The notes under the pieces were generated by a model. It was not told where the DNA came from. It did no database searches and was given only the letters and a program-made list of their open reading frames with translations. This document shows positions 37,161 to 48,830 of a stretch of 64,000 nucleotides of DNA, piece by piece; within the stretch, counting starts at the first letter, position 1; each line of letters starts with the position of its first letter. The translations under genes were made by a program, and so were the position numbers. This stretch comes from Acanthococcus lagerstroemiae (taxonomy: Eukaryota; Arthropoda; Insecta; Hemiptera; Eriococcidae). The stretch covers positions 55,636,122 to 55,700,121 of the forward strand of contig CM063108.1 in NCBI GenBank assembly GCA_031841125.1. Reading direction: 5' to 3'.

Positions 37161-37914
37161 GGCTTGAAAATGTTCTGAAAAAAGATCATAAAAGAGTCAC
37201 GAAAGTCTTTGCAAATGCCATATTTTGGGAAATTCGTATTTAGTAAACAATCTGCTATCGATAAGTCTGCTGAGGCCACACATCTCGCATGCCACTGAGG
37301 AAGCGCTGCGCAAGCTGAAGTTCATGCCTATTTCCCTCCCTCCCTGCTCACCCGATTTGGTCCCATGTGATTTTCACTTTATCTCCATGTTGAAGCGAGA
37401 CCTCAAGAGTAATCATTAACCCTCAGAAGACGAGGTAAAGGGGACAGTGAAATCTTGGATCCAAGAAAAGGGTGGAAAATATGTTTCGTATACAGAATGG
37501 GAAAACTTATTAGACGTTGTGAGAAATGTTTAAGTGTTAAAATAGATAAATCATTTTGAAGTCAAAGAATACTACTTTCAATTCTTTTTGGCCCCATTTC
37601 GGTACTTCTTTGCGTCCCCCTTCTGCGATCGTGTGTGCACTACTCTTCAGCCGCCCTTCGTAGGTTTTTTTTTTTTTAAGTTGTTGTCCTTGTCCTCTCT
37701 TTAAATCAGTTGCGTAGTCAACGTAGTGTTCGAAGGGGTCTGGTCTTGATTAGAGAGGAAGTGGTGTTAGAGGAGGTGTTAAAATTAGAACAACCTTTAT
37801 TTAACGAAGTCGCAAAGGAATAGAGTCCAAACCCCGAACCCTCTTGGCTGCGCTACTACTCAGAATACCCGCAAAAGTGTGACCACCCTTACTTGGTGGA
37901 TTACGTACCCATAT

Positions 37915-38515
37915 TCTATTTTAGGGAATTCTGATCGTTAGTCCTCTCCCCTGATATTAAAGTCTTTCATTTAGGGCCAATCTAGTATCAGAAATGAGCC
38001 TGGCGGCCCTTGAAACTTTCTAATGTCAACGTTGTATTGTTAAACTTTCCCTTAGCCAAAGTTCTCAGAACTGAATCACATTCATGTCTAAATTGAGTTC
38101 AATGACCTTGAAAACCTGCGATTGAATACACGTATTTTAGAGCATTCTGATAATCATCCCCCCCCCCACTGGTATCAAAGTTTTCCACTTGAAGGGCCAA
38201 TCTGATGTTAAAAATGAGCTTACATTTCTGAAATTTCCCAAAATAACACGCACGTTGTAGTTTCTGAATCTTTTTTTGTTTCAGTCCTGCCTCCTGTTCT
38301 CGGTGTCTAAATTCTCAAAATTGAATCAAATTGAAGTCAAGTTCGACTTACTCTACTTTGAGCCATTCTGATTATTAGTCCCCTCCTCGGATATTACAGT
38401 CTCTCATTTATTTAGGTGCGATCTGATATCACAAATGAGCGTAGCGACCCTAAAACCTTCTGACGTCAACATTGTATTGTTAAACTTTTCCTCAGCCCAG
38501 GGTTGGGCAGGATTT
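37915..38515. repeat. three-unit diverged tandem repeat, period about 218
   Basis: Units start near 37,916, 38,132 and 38,352. They share TTTTAG-AGCATTCTGAT, ATTAGTCCCCTCC, a CATTT-GGGCCAATCTGAT phrase, AAATGAGC and ACGTCAACNTTGTATTGTTAAAC. The C-run in unit 2 sits where units 1 and 3 have shorter C tracts. Confidence 0.65.
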
Positions 38516-38660
38516 AAATCCTCAGATATTTTAAATCCAAATTTCCATAAATCCTGATTTTGGATTTCAAATCCTCTTTCAAAAAGGATTTTTGACTCAA
38601 CTCCTAATTATTAGCAAAAGATTTACATTTTGATGATTCCAAAAATAATAAAAATACAAA

Positions 38661-39424
38661 TGTGATGCGATCTATGAAAAGGTGACCTATGTCGGAAAAC
38701 GAAATTTTGCGCTATAGCTAAAAACGCGTGGTAACTTCAACAATGTCGATTTACTAGTTTTCTCGAAAATGTCTGCTATACACATCCAGCAACCGCGTAC
38801 ACTTTACTAAAACCCTCGAAAACGTGTTATTGTCAGTGTATAGGAGGGAGAAGTAGTCGAAGCGGACTTGTAGAAAAGGTAACCTATGTCGTTCCCACCC
38901 ATTTGGCAGTATCCCGTCCTGCATCTCGTCCTACGTACTCTGTTTTCGGTATGCATGCTGCCGTTGCTGCGCTGTACTGATAACAGAGTATGGTGAATGT
39001 TTGTAAACAACGGATTTGGAATTGTATGTCGCGCATTTTTCATTTCCTATTTCTTTTGACACTGGTAACCAAGACGTCAAGGTTCAATTCCTCGCGAACC
39101 GTTGGACAGATTTGCATGAAACGTGTAGGATAAGTAGATTCATACTGCCGAAGTCTCATATCCAAATTTCAGCCAGATTCGTGCACTAGCACCGGAGAAA
39201 TTAATTTTTTTCATAATTTTTCAGCGGAAAAACTTTAAACACGATTTTCTCAATATGACGATTTTCTCATTTCTACAGTTAAATGCTTATATCTCAGCGA
39301 TGAAGGGCGCTAGAGAGCTGATTTTTTTTGCGAAATGATGCTCATACTTTCCTCTATCGGATAGTGTACTAACCCCGAAAACTATTTTCCCGACATAGGT
39401 CACCTTTTCATAGATCGCATCACA
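38661..39424. mobile_element. 764-bp non-autonomous DNA transposon with 8-bp target duplication
   Basis: The ends are an inverted repeat of about 35 bases (TGTGATGCGATCTATGAAAA and its continuation GGTGACCTATGTCGG). AATACAAA is directly repeated at 38,653-38,660 and 39,425-39,432. An internal AGAAAAGGTAACCTATGTCG copy near 38,872 is a subterminal repeat. The TGTGATG end is not the usual hAT CAG/TAG, so the superfamily is left open (hAT, P or Merlin are compatible with 8 bp). Confidence 0.85.
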
Positions 39425-39432
39425 AATACAAA

Positions 39433-40729
39433 AATAGAGTGCTTGCAGCGCTTCGCTGCGGCAAATACCCAAAAAATACTCATTTCGTCAGTTTTAAAAA
39501 TTTACCATTAACTTACTGATATCTTGAAAAATCTAACCTTACATATTGATAGTTTTATATCCTTTTTGTTGTCGTATTCTGCGAACGCGAAGGAAGCTCA
39601 TTTGGTCACCTGTTAGCAGTTACTGAAATCCAAATGATAAAGTTTCGCTTTCGGCTTTAGCTTTCATGCTAAAATCTTTCGGCTTTCCAGCTTTTGACTT
39701 TCGAGCAGTTTTTACAATATTGCCCCCCCCCCCCCGTTTGCCTTGCACTTCGATGCATCTAGAGAGTCTAGGACTCTGAGGACTTGATTTTTGGCAATTC
39801 TCATTATTAGTAGTCTATACTTTTTGATTTTCGGGAAAAAGTCGAAAAAAAAAAGATTCTTCTCGTGTCAGCCCGGCCTCCCACTTCTCGGCACAGGCGC
39901 CGAACTTTCTAACACTCAGTGGGGGCTCGTCGATAAAATTACGATTAGGTACTTCAAAATTTAACCAATTCTAGATTTTGCACTCATTTGCTGATTTTTT
40001 TTCAGTGGGTGCCTCAACCTCGGACATCCATGGGTTTCAGCGCCTGTGCTTCTCGGCATGTAAATTCTCAAAAAAGTCGAATGTCGAATTGACGTAAAAA
40101 TCTAATTCAGCAACCCTGAAAACGTTTGTGTCTGAAATTTCAGCAAAAAAAATTTGGGGCCCACAAACTGAGTGAAATTTGACGTAGTATTTTTCACGAG
40201 GAAAAGTGCTATTTAGCTCATGTCGCTGGTAAAAATCGAAAAGAAGTTGATGAATTCGTTGTACCCAACTTACTATTTTCTGTGGCGTCATCTTTCGCTC
40301 TAATGTATATTTTTCTGAAGAACTTTAATTTAGGGGGGTATGAGAGGTGGTTAAAGATGAAGCTCTCTTGAGTTCATTAATGCAGCTGTGAATTCCAGTC
40401 AACAAAAACTGAACCATTGCATTGTTTCCTTTTCATGGTTTACGGCTGAATTCAGAAAATCGAGGACGCACTTTGAGTACCACTGGCTCCCGACTTAACG
40501 GGTAGATTAGGCTTATCTTCGAACTTGAATTACATTAGAGTTGTGAAAGTTCGTAGAGTTCATTACAGAAATTTTAAGTCACGGAGTAGGTAAATTACAA
40601 AAGACAAGAGCGTCAGATAATGCCTCCCACCTGCAATACAGTTCTGTCTCACTCCCATTCGATTAGGCCGATTAGCCCCATTTACAAACTTGACTTTTTC
40701 TTCTTTCCCCCCTTTTTTTTTTTGAACAT
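39433..40729. other. no gene seen
   Basis: Noncoding with diverged GAGGACTTGATTTTTGG and TCAGCAACCCTGAAAACG phrases of the intronic repeat type, plus a C-run near 39,722. Confidence 0.35.
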
Positions 40730-40967
40730 CAGTGGCGTCGGAACGGGGAGCACCATAGTACATCTCCCCTCCCCACAAAATGGAATGAAGAAAAATTATT
40801 TAGTAAGTTGTAAAACGGTTGCTTGAGAGATTTATGAGATTTTTCGAGAGATATACAAGATTTTCTTGCTTGTTACCTCTACTTCCTTTTAATTAATTTT
40901 TTTCCTTTTTGCTTGTTGAATTTTTAACGTTGGCACCCTTCTAAAGAAGTGTGTTCCGACGTCGCTG
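40730..40967. mobile_element. MITE with CAGTGGCGTCGGAAC ends
   Basis: 238 bp. The right-end complement is CAGCGACGTCGGAAC, 13/15 identical to the left end. No convincing target duplication. Confidence 0.6.
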
Positions 40968-42991
40968 CACATCATGTTAGCATTTAAACTTCCTGACTCA
41001 ATTATAATTTTCGCTATCGTCAGACATAGTTGGAATCAACAAACAAACAAACATAATTTGAAGAGGAAAAAGTGAAAATCGGAAAATCGGAAAATCGTAA
41101 CCATTGTGTAAGACTACGCCCTTACTCCCCCCCCCACGCACGCGCGCGCACACACCCACACAAAAGTGTTTTTCTCCGTTGGGTCTGTGTTGAAGTATGA
41201 TGAAGAAAGAAGTCGACTCTACACCATTGTGTAGCATTTTTCGATAGTAATTGAGGGACAAGGATGAATTACCGTTTATATTTTTAGGGAATTTGATTAA
41301 CTTCAATTTTTATCGTAGCTCATTTCGTGTTCATGAACATGGTTGACGACGAGTTTAGAGCGGAAAACTAATTTTTGTCTTCGTTGAACCACGTGCTCGA
41401 GGAGGAATATAGCCCCGATACGATTCACTGGCGGGGGTTGTAGGGCAGGAACCAGGTTGATCTACAGATATTCCAAAATTCAGCTTTGCCTGCTTTTATT
41501 TTTCATTTCAATCCATTTTCGGATGCTCATTGATCAGACCAGAAAAGCACGCTCTCCCTTGTCGTACAGCAGTACACAATCGCAGAGAAACGAAATTACT
41601 TACAGGATTCGCTCTCGAACATTATTATTCGAATACTGGACACGAAGAAACGAACAAGGGAGTGGTGCCAGAAAAAATCCTTTCCGCTGCAACGTAATGA
41701 AATGAAACCTTTCATTATCCTCCCAGACAGATTCGCTGCTCGTCACCAGTTACCTTAATGGTCTGGATTTCTTTCCTCTTTTTTTCTCTCTTTTTCTCTC
41801 GCTCTCGCTCACGTTCCGATCATGTGGCTTCCGGGGTACGAGCAACGAACCACTTTTTCGCCGGGTTTCAGATAGACTGCTAAATTCAACACAGTAGTAT
41901 ACTACCATTATCGATTCGATTTTGGGCGTGTAAGGATATGACAGACAGACGGACGAACGGGAAATGCTGTTGTGTGCGAAAAGCGGCGAGCACGCGACTG
42001 GAATTCTCGTCTCGGCAGCGATTTCCGTTTCTCCGCCTCGCGTTCCAGCTCCAGAGCAGTCGTCGCGAACGAATGCACCCTGCTGCTGTCGCCGTCCCCA
42101 CCACCACCACCGCGAATCCATTTGCATTAATTCGCTGGTGGAATGCGAGAAAAATCTCCAGGCATTCATTTCGCGGGGATGTTCTGTTCGGCTATTCGGA
42201 CCAGGCATGTTTCAGCCACGGATGCACACGAAATATCGATACTTTCAATCTCCGTCGCCCTGAGGGGGGGTATTTTTTGAGTACCACCAAAATTACCACA
42301 GTGAACAATATTCGCGTTGCGACTCCGGATGTGACCTGACGGTGTGGCCCCATAGATATATGAAATTTATGATAGATGCATCGACGGTGGCTACGCAACA
42401 TCCGAAACCGAGTCTGAGTCTGCGGAAACGCCGCTGTAGGAAAGGCCTTTCTCTTTTTAATGTTCCCCATAACGTGACATAAATCTGTGTGTGTGACCAA
42501 CGATAAACGGTCGACCAGCATTGCATGGCAGTGACCCGATATATATTATATTCACTATACGTAGCACGTGGTTTGATTCGCAGTTCAGACGTGGATACGA
42601 TTTTCCAGGTGAAACGACTAGAGCAATTTTCACTACAATGACTAGTAATTGGTTCAAGCACTTCTCAATTTCCCCTGCAGTTGAAGGAGAGAACGATGTC
42701 GTACTTACTAAATGGCCATGCTCATCGTAAAAGTCAGCTTTCAGAGAGGTGATCGAAAATGAACCGCTGAACCCAGATGACCTATCTTCAAAATTTCTCC
42801 AAGGTTCTCACAAACCTGTACGTACTCATACTCTGCTTTCCCTTTTCCTAGTCATGACAAAGGAGGAAGATATGCAGCTAAGTATGTCCCGGTTCTGCGT
42901 TTTCTCTCCTTGTCTGCTATACTGATTCATGCAAAGGACGTGCTTACATGGTTGTAAGCTGAACGATTTATCAGTCTGTTTTTCTCAACAA
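40968..42991. other. gene-free stretch, CpG-rich in its centre
   Basis: A C-run and alternating CG/CA microsatellite lies at 41,126-41,164. Between about 41,750 and 42,660 CG content rises and several overlapping frames of 66-152 codons occur on both strands, none with recognisable domains. It could be regulatory or a diverged repeat. Confidence 0.35.
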
Positions 42992-43156
42992 GATGAAGTT
43001 CCTTCATCTAACTCGCTTTTATTCGCATTCTGCCAAGATACTAGATGGCATAGATTCTGATCTGGCTAGGGAAGATGAAGTACCTTCATCCAGCTTATTT
43101 TATTCGCATTCTGCCGAGACTGGACTGCCTAGATTCTGGTCTGACTGGGGACACTA
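42992..43156. repeat. two-unit tandem duplication, period 82
   Basis: GATGAAGT(T/A)CCTTCATC begins units at 42,992 and 43,074. Both continue with TTTTATTCGCATTCTGCC and TAGATTCTG(A/G)TCTG. Confidence 0.75.
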
Positions 43157-44159
43157 TTGGGATTTAAACTTAGTTGGCAGCCCCGCGATATGTGTGCGTG
43201 ATCACGTTTGATTTGCAACCATCAGTAAATCGATTATAAATTCACTTTCAATGAAAATTTGTCCTAAATTCGACTGCATCACCACCATAAAATTAAATTA
43301 TAATCAGTTCTGCTGGCAGAATAATTTTTACTCGGGTTTTTTACCCTCCTGAAGATAGCAGTGTTTCTATTTGAAAGTATACACATGATCACTCACTCAT
43401 TTCCACCCACTAACACCCGCGCAGGTAACTTAGCAGCGCACTCTAGGGCAGGTTTAAATCCCAATAGCAGACTAGAGGAGGTATTCTCGAGCCTTGGAGT
43501 CAAAGTGAACTTTATCCAACCAAGAAGTAGGAAAACTCTCTAGCTGAACGGAATTCTGGGAAAATTCTTCGTGAAATATTTTTCTGACCTAGGAGAGATT
43601 ATATTGGCCTAATATAAACTCTCTATTGCATACCGTGTAGTCTGTAGAAGTTTTTCTTCTTGAAAGAAAGAAAAAAGAAGAAGAAGAACTGATTTCGGAT
43701 AACGAAAGCTTTGACAACCAAGCTCCTAATTTGTTGCTTATATAAATGGGTGCAAATACCTTTTATACTATTACACCCTAAAACTAGTGTAGTCTGTCCT
43801 CAATCTATCAGTGTTTGGAGCTAGTGAGTCCACTGTCAGGTTCGAGTTTCTATCACCTATGAACCTCCCCGAACCGGGAGGGTCGCTGGCAGGTGTCACT
43901 GGGCTTCCCCTATCTCCTTCAACCTTACTCACTCGCTTTTGTCGATATTTGCTGTCTGCTCCTGCAGCTTCGGTGGGGATGCTGGTGGTTTGTGTCCTGA
44001 TGGTGAGCCAGCCTTCTTCTGGGCTCTTGGACTGGCGGCTACGGTAATTCCCTGATTCCCGCCAGTTAAGATTGGTTCTTCGATGCTGAGGGCACTGGGT
44101 ACCGGTTTTCCCTGATTCCTAGTAGCACCGGCGGTGACTATGACATAGTGTCTACCGAT
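43157..44159. other. no gene recognised; GC-rich patch
   Basis: A GC-richer patch at 43,810-44,150 carries overlapping frames of 78 (plus) and 80 (minus) codons. The minus product is rich in Pro, Ser and Lys, with no family recognised and no supporting splice context. Confidence 0.35.
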
Positions 44160-44675
44160 TGTGCAAGTCATATAGAAGTCATAGAATTGCCTCTGAGTAC
44201 TTGCAAATTTGGTAATAACTCCTAAACATATTCAATATGTTCTTACATTAATCATTCTAATAAAATTTTCAGTCAAGTTTCAGTTTGGCTATATTTTAAT
44301 GAGAAATATCGCAAATACACACAAATGCTTAGCACTAATATTAACAAACATTTGAAAAAATGGTCTAGAATCTTAGTTGATTGACCATTTTTTAAAATAA
44401 TGTTAGTCAATATTATCAGTAAACATTTGTGAGTATTTGCAATATTTCTTATCAAAATATGATCGATTTGAAATTTAATTGAAAATTTGTGTACTTTGCA
44501 ACAGTGATTGTAATAACTCGCTCTAATTATCAAGTTTCTTCCAAGTTTTCGTTTGTAGTCAACATGTTTTTGTAATAATTTTTTTTATTACGGAAATTCT
44601 GTTGAGGCGTGAAAATGGTCCGAAAAAAGGTCAGACTATCGAAAAATTCGTATTTGGTAGACACACTGCTATAAT
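44160..44675. repeat. GTCATACAA repeat family, copy 3
   Basis: Begins near GTGCAAGTCATATAGAAGTC and contains ATTGCCTCTGAGTACTTGCAAATTT-like and TTCTTATCAAAATATGAC phrases. It ends with the mariner-like phrase GGCGTGAAAATGGTCCGAAA and TTCGTATTTGGTAGACACA also seen at 36,358-36,422. The mariner text at its end is unexpected outside a mariner. Confidence 0.6.
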
Positions 44676-45104
44676 GTCCTTAGTCTAACTTGAAATTAAA
44701 TTGTCATTTCTGGACTATTTTGGTTCTCGTCGAATTTTAATTGATTTGCCATTTCTGTGTCAAATTAATGTTTTGGAATCAAATACAAACGAAACTGACA
44801 TCATCCTTGAATTAGATGGCCTGGTGAAAGAAGGGCAATCATTCATTAAAGTAACACTTAGTCATACGATTTCCCCCCCACCTCCCCCCTAATATTGAAA
44901 CCACGCAATAAAATATTGTGACACCTCAGAAAATAGTACGCGCATCTTAGTTTTAAAAGAAAGTAAAATAAGCCTGCGTTACAGGAACCTTAAAGGTTTC
45001 ATGTTTCGTTGCCTTATTGTGCTGACAAATTAAGATTGAAAGAAAAATGGATAACTGAAGGGAAATTGGATAAATTGTTTGCGTGGATCCCTTCAGTCTT
45101 AGAA
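44676..45104. other. no gene seen
   Basis: AT-rich noncoding DNA with a C-rich run near 44,873-44,889. Confidence 0.35.
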
Positions 45105-45733
45105 GATAGATAGATAGATCAGCCTTTAATACACATTATTAATATTTACACGAAGTGGGGAGGCCGCGCCTCCCCCGCGCGTTTACTATTGCGTACGGCG
45201 AACAGGCACGCGGCCGGCCCTTCCATCATGCGCCCAACTTTGAGCGTAGGCCTCCCCCACCCTGTTCCAGCGCTTCCTGTCCCTAGCATCCCTAAACCAT
45301 GCAATCCCTCCCGTCCTTATAATTTCATCTTCCCACCTCTTTCTCGGTCTCCCCACCTTCCTTATTTTATCCCTTGGAAGCCAAAATAATACTTTGTTTT
45401 CCCACTTCCCTTCATCCCTTCTTGCTACGTGGCCCGCATAGTCCATTTTGAGCTTCTTAATTCTGCTTCTACAGTCCACAATTCCACTCCTCCTCCTAAC
45501 CGCCATGTTGCTCACTCTGTCTATCCTCCTGCTACCTGTCATCGACCTTTCCATGGCAATCTGGGTCTTAGCCAGCTCCAGCAGTTGTCCTTCCGTGAGA
45601 GCCCAAGATTGTGCTCCGTAGGTCAGAACCGGCATCACATAGCTTTCGAAAAATTTTTTCTTTAGTGTTTGTGAGAATTTACCCTTAAATACATCTGCAA
45701 GACTCCAATAGCTGCTCCACGCCCTCGCTTTCA
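45105..45733 (-). mobile_element. 3' end of an RTE-like non-LTR retrotransposon
   Basis: The minus-strand frame (45,638 to 45,186, with homology extending upstream to about 45,733 through AWSSYWSLADVFKG) encodes the post-RT region typical of RTE-type elements. It includes LTYGAQSWALT, QIAMERSMTG, KMDYAGHVARR, WLPRDKIRKVGRPRKRW, GEAYAQSW. The 3' side ends in a short (ATCT)n run at 45,105-45,120, the usual RTE tail. The reverse-transcriptase and endonuclease parts are missing, so it is 5' truncated. Its open frame suggests a relatively recent insertion. Confidence 0.9.
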
Positions 45734-46319
45734 GTCAATGTTTATGTTGCTAATTTTGTAGTAGGGTACTAAGTTTTCCAAAATCAATTTTTACAGAAAT
45801 ATTGGCCATTCAAATTTAGAAGACAATTTTTCAAATGTTTTCAACTTTTTTCTTTCTTTGTAACCATCTCGGGACTCTTAGGAAAGGAGGGGTCCAAAAT
45901 GACCCTTTTCGATTAACACAGACTTTATGGAGGAAAACGTAAAATTTTGGTCATTTTTTGGGATTACCAATTTTCGTGATCAGGTGGAGTGCAAGTTGTT
46001 ATCGATCAAGGTTTCCAATTTCTGTACTTACCTTCCCATGTATTTCTTTTTCTCTGGCTTCCTCATACGTCGAAATGCCATATGAATAGCATTGGGTTCT
46101 TAATCGATAAATCTATAAATGAGGTTTCAAGGCTATCAACTTTATTTTAACTAAAAATTCGGGCACCCCCATGGGGCGTTAATTGCAATTTGAATATCTA
46201 TTCTTTCGTTCTTTGGGTAATGGAATTCGGCCTCAACATCAGTTTTCAGTCACCAAGAACTTTTAGGCACTTAAGTTGGTGTGAGAAGCTCACAACTGGA
46301 AGAGATTATGGATTTAGGA
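45734..46319. other. no gene seen
   Basis: Noncoding, with no bounded repeat recognised. Confidence 0.35.
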
Positions 46320-46565
46320 CAAGGTGACCACCTTTCTGGAACTTCTGGAAGTCAGCGAAAAGTTAGGGAATTTTGAAAGAAAATCGAAGAAGTCGGGGAA
46401 TTTTGAAGAAAATCTTATGATGTGAAAGTATTGTATAATTTTCTGTCGAACTCTATTAAACATTTTTTTTTTAAATAAGTTTTTTATTACGAAAAACTTG
46501 GAAAATGGACCGGAAAAATCTGGAAAAGTCGGGGAATTTTATCCTCGGAAGAAAGTGGACACCTG
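46320..46565. mobile_element. CAGGTGTCCAC-end MITE, copy 2
   Basis: 246 bp, left end CAAGGTGACCACCTTTCTGG, right-end complement CAGGTGTCCACTTTCTTCCG. TAGGA is repeated at 46,315-46,319 and 46,566-46,570, a 5-bp target duplication as in copy 1 at 16,125. Confidence 0.75.
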
Positions 46566-46570
46566 TAGGA

Positions 46571-48505
46571 TAGGTATTTTCTTGGGTTTTTGAGGTCGTG
46601 AAACTCCATTTTGCCAATGCTTTCCAGTTGTCTTGAAAACTGGAACACCTGGGGGGGGGGCATACTCAGAAGAAAATTTACTAGATGGTATTGTTTCTTA
46701 GGTTTCAGAGCTGTGGGGTTCAGTTGGAAATTGATATACAGGTGTCTCAAAATATGAGACACCTTTTGAAGGGGGGGGGGGGAAGAATAGGAAAAGATGT
46801 ATGTTATGTTTTCTTGGGTTCTCGAGGTCGTGGAATTTGTTCGACATGCGGCGCTTAGATGTATGTATTTAGGTTTCAATATGAAATTTTTCCATCGAAT
46901 AGCATGGAATTTTGCTGTTAGAAACATGTTTGCTTATGTTTTATTGGTTTTCTATTGTAATGAATGGCAGTGTATCTGCAGACGTCTCTGGAAGACGAGT
47001 TAGTTTTCATTTTTTTTTTTTTTTTTTTTAAATCAGAATTTGGGTACTTTCAATGTGTAATGTCATAGTATTCAAACGCTTGACTCAGAATGTTGATTTT
47101 CTATGAGTGACATCCTCATAAATACATTTTTCGAGACAGTGTACACAAATGGCTCCTTGGTGTGGCTGCCCATTCGGTAATGAATTTGGGTCAATGTAGT
47201 ACACGGACAAAGGATAACTGGCCTTTTATTCGCTACATTCGCGCAACCAATTGTTAACCCATATGGCCAGTTCCAGCTTCGAAAAATTGCTCTGGAAAGG
47301 TATGGGGGTGTATTGTACACCGGAGTTTGATGTTGCACGTCATGTTTGATAAGCCTGCTGTTGATCCTCGTCCGTTGAGAGCTCTGCAGCCGACCGTCTT
47401 CAAATATTGACTAGAACATAAAATGGCTTTCACTGGATGCATTTCTCGCTTTTTTTCTGTGTCTCTTTTTTCTTTCTCTTTCTTTTTGTTATAATCCGGA
47501 CATTCGCTAGACTGTTTAAAAGGCTAGAACGACTCACCGGCGCAGTCCGAACGAAAATAGCGTTCGAGGGTTTTCTTCCTGCGCAGCTGTCACTCAAATG
47601 GAGTGAAATGTATTCAGAGTACATAGATTTCCTTTCAAATGATTACTCCGCTTAAGGCCACGTACGGATTTCATGAACAAAATGTAATGCCGACGATTGT
47701 GTGTTCTAATAATATTGAACAAGAACCCCCGCCTCTGTGTAAATCTGGAATATGAAGCTTCGTGAGAGTGTAACAACTCTCGAAATTCGATAGTTGACAT
47801 TTCATTAGAGATAATGCATAATATTTCAAAAAATTGAAAATATATGAAAATAGGTGTAATGCCCCAAGGGGCATACCAAAAGGAAATGGGTGAGGAAAGA
47901 AATCCAAAATTTTTCAAGTGAGATGTGCCGAACGCAGTGAGCGAAAAACAGAATTTTCTTTTTACTGACTTGATTTTGAAAAAAACGAGCAAAACGTCTC
48001 AAATCTTTCAACTATAAGTCAATGATTTTCTAACTGAAGCTAATTCTGAAACCTATCTGAAGAGGAGGCTGTTCCCATCCCACTATCGATATGCGTCCCT
48101 CCCTCTTGAAGATTTCCATAGGTTAGTGAAATTAGGTTCATTGGGAAGATGCTGGAAAAAACTGAGACATAGATAAGATAGGTAGGTCGGGAAAATGAAA
48201 AAAAGTGAATAATTTTCTCATACTCCTCCAGTTTGAAATTTGAAATTGTCTAGTAAATTGATCAAGTTAGCAAAATGTAATCTGCGGTTTTTCCGATTTT
48301 TGATTAGTCGATTGTTTTCAGTAGACTGTTGGATTCTGATCCGGGAATTGCTTATCCGTTGGAAATAACTACTGGTAATGAAACGCGCTTCCAGTTTTTC
48401 ATTCGACGTAAATGTACTATCTTTCTCTTTCTTCCTGACCCATCCCAATTCTGAACAAAGTATGTTAATTATAAATAAGTATCTCGCTTAGGTGAGGTCT
48501 CTGTA
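46571..48505. other. gene-free stretch with diverged repeats
   Basis: GAGGTCGTG(A/G)AA-type phrases recur near 46,590, 46,705 and 46,825, each with a downstream C/G-run, which looks like an old tandem array. A poly-T run lies near 47,010. Minus-strand frames up to 132 codons (47,594-47,992) overlap and lack family features. Confidence 0.35.
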
Positions 48506-48609
48506 GTGAACGAAAAGGGATGTAAAACCATCCAACCTACTGGGTTCACGTTGATGAGTGAACGAAAAGGGATGTAAAACCATCCAACCTACTGGGTTCA
48601 CGTTGATGG
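48506..48609. repeat. near-identical tandem duplication, period 52
   Basis: Units 48,506-48,557 and 48,558-48,609 differ only at the last base. Each unit starts GTGAACG and contains GGGTTCAC, so it can fold (GTGAAC with GTTCAC). It directly abuts the SINE. Confidence 0.9.
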
Positions 48610-48612
48610 ATA

Positions 48613-48830
48613 TTGCCTCTTTTCTAATTTACTCTCAACCCGAGCCCTGGAATCCATCCTTTCGAGTATTACTTCAGAGTCGTCGGGGAGGCTGTTAGGG
48701 CTGTTTTAGCCCTCTTCTCATCTTGTCGAGAAATCGGTCTAGGTCGAAATGTAGCGAATTGCTACGGGGACTCGAACTCAGGACCTCCGGATTCCGAGAC
48801 CAGCGCGCTATCCACTCCGCCAACCAGACC
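48613..48830 (-). mobile_element. tRNA-derived SINE, copy 3 (most complete)
   Basis: The minus-strand head at 48,830-48,765 has box A TGGCGGAGTGGATAGC and box B GAGTTCGAGTCC. It is followed by the same body as the copies at 33,940 and, in opposite orientation, 18,235. Confidence 0.9.

Larger units (their letters stand above)
36251..37660 (+). mobile_element. dead mariner transposon with nested insertions
   Basis: Terminal inverted repeats are GAAGGGCGGCTG...GTGCACACACGA at both ends, and TA follows the right end. Transposase remnants read left to right. An N-terminal helix-turn-helix segment (DRRIT, LGISRERVDYIIQELGY) lies at about 36,480-36,597, preceded by EDEVRSGRPLS. A C-terminal part at 37,255-37,530 includes RPH and CSPDLVPCDFHF, the site of the third catalytic Asp. 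The central catalytic portion is missing and replaced by the 36,600-37,160 repeat. In-frame stops (e.g. after codon 64 of the 37,225 frame) and frameshifts confirm it is inactive. It is the best mariner-family match in the window. Confidence 0.9.

Noticed and set aside
41750..42661. Cluster of 66-152-codon frames on both strands
   Set aside because: High local GC lowers stop frequency; none shows domain features. Could be regulatory DNA.
43811..44171. GC-rich patch with plus and minus frames of about 80 codons
   Set aside because: No recognisable domain, no splice context and antisense overlap; left as unassigned.
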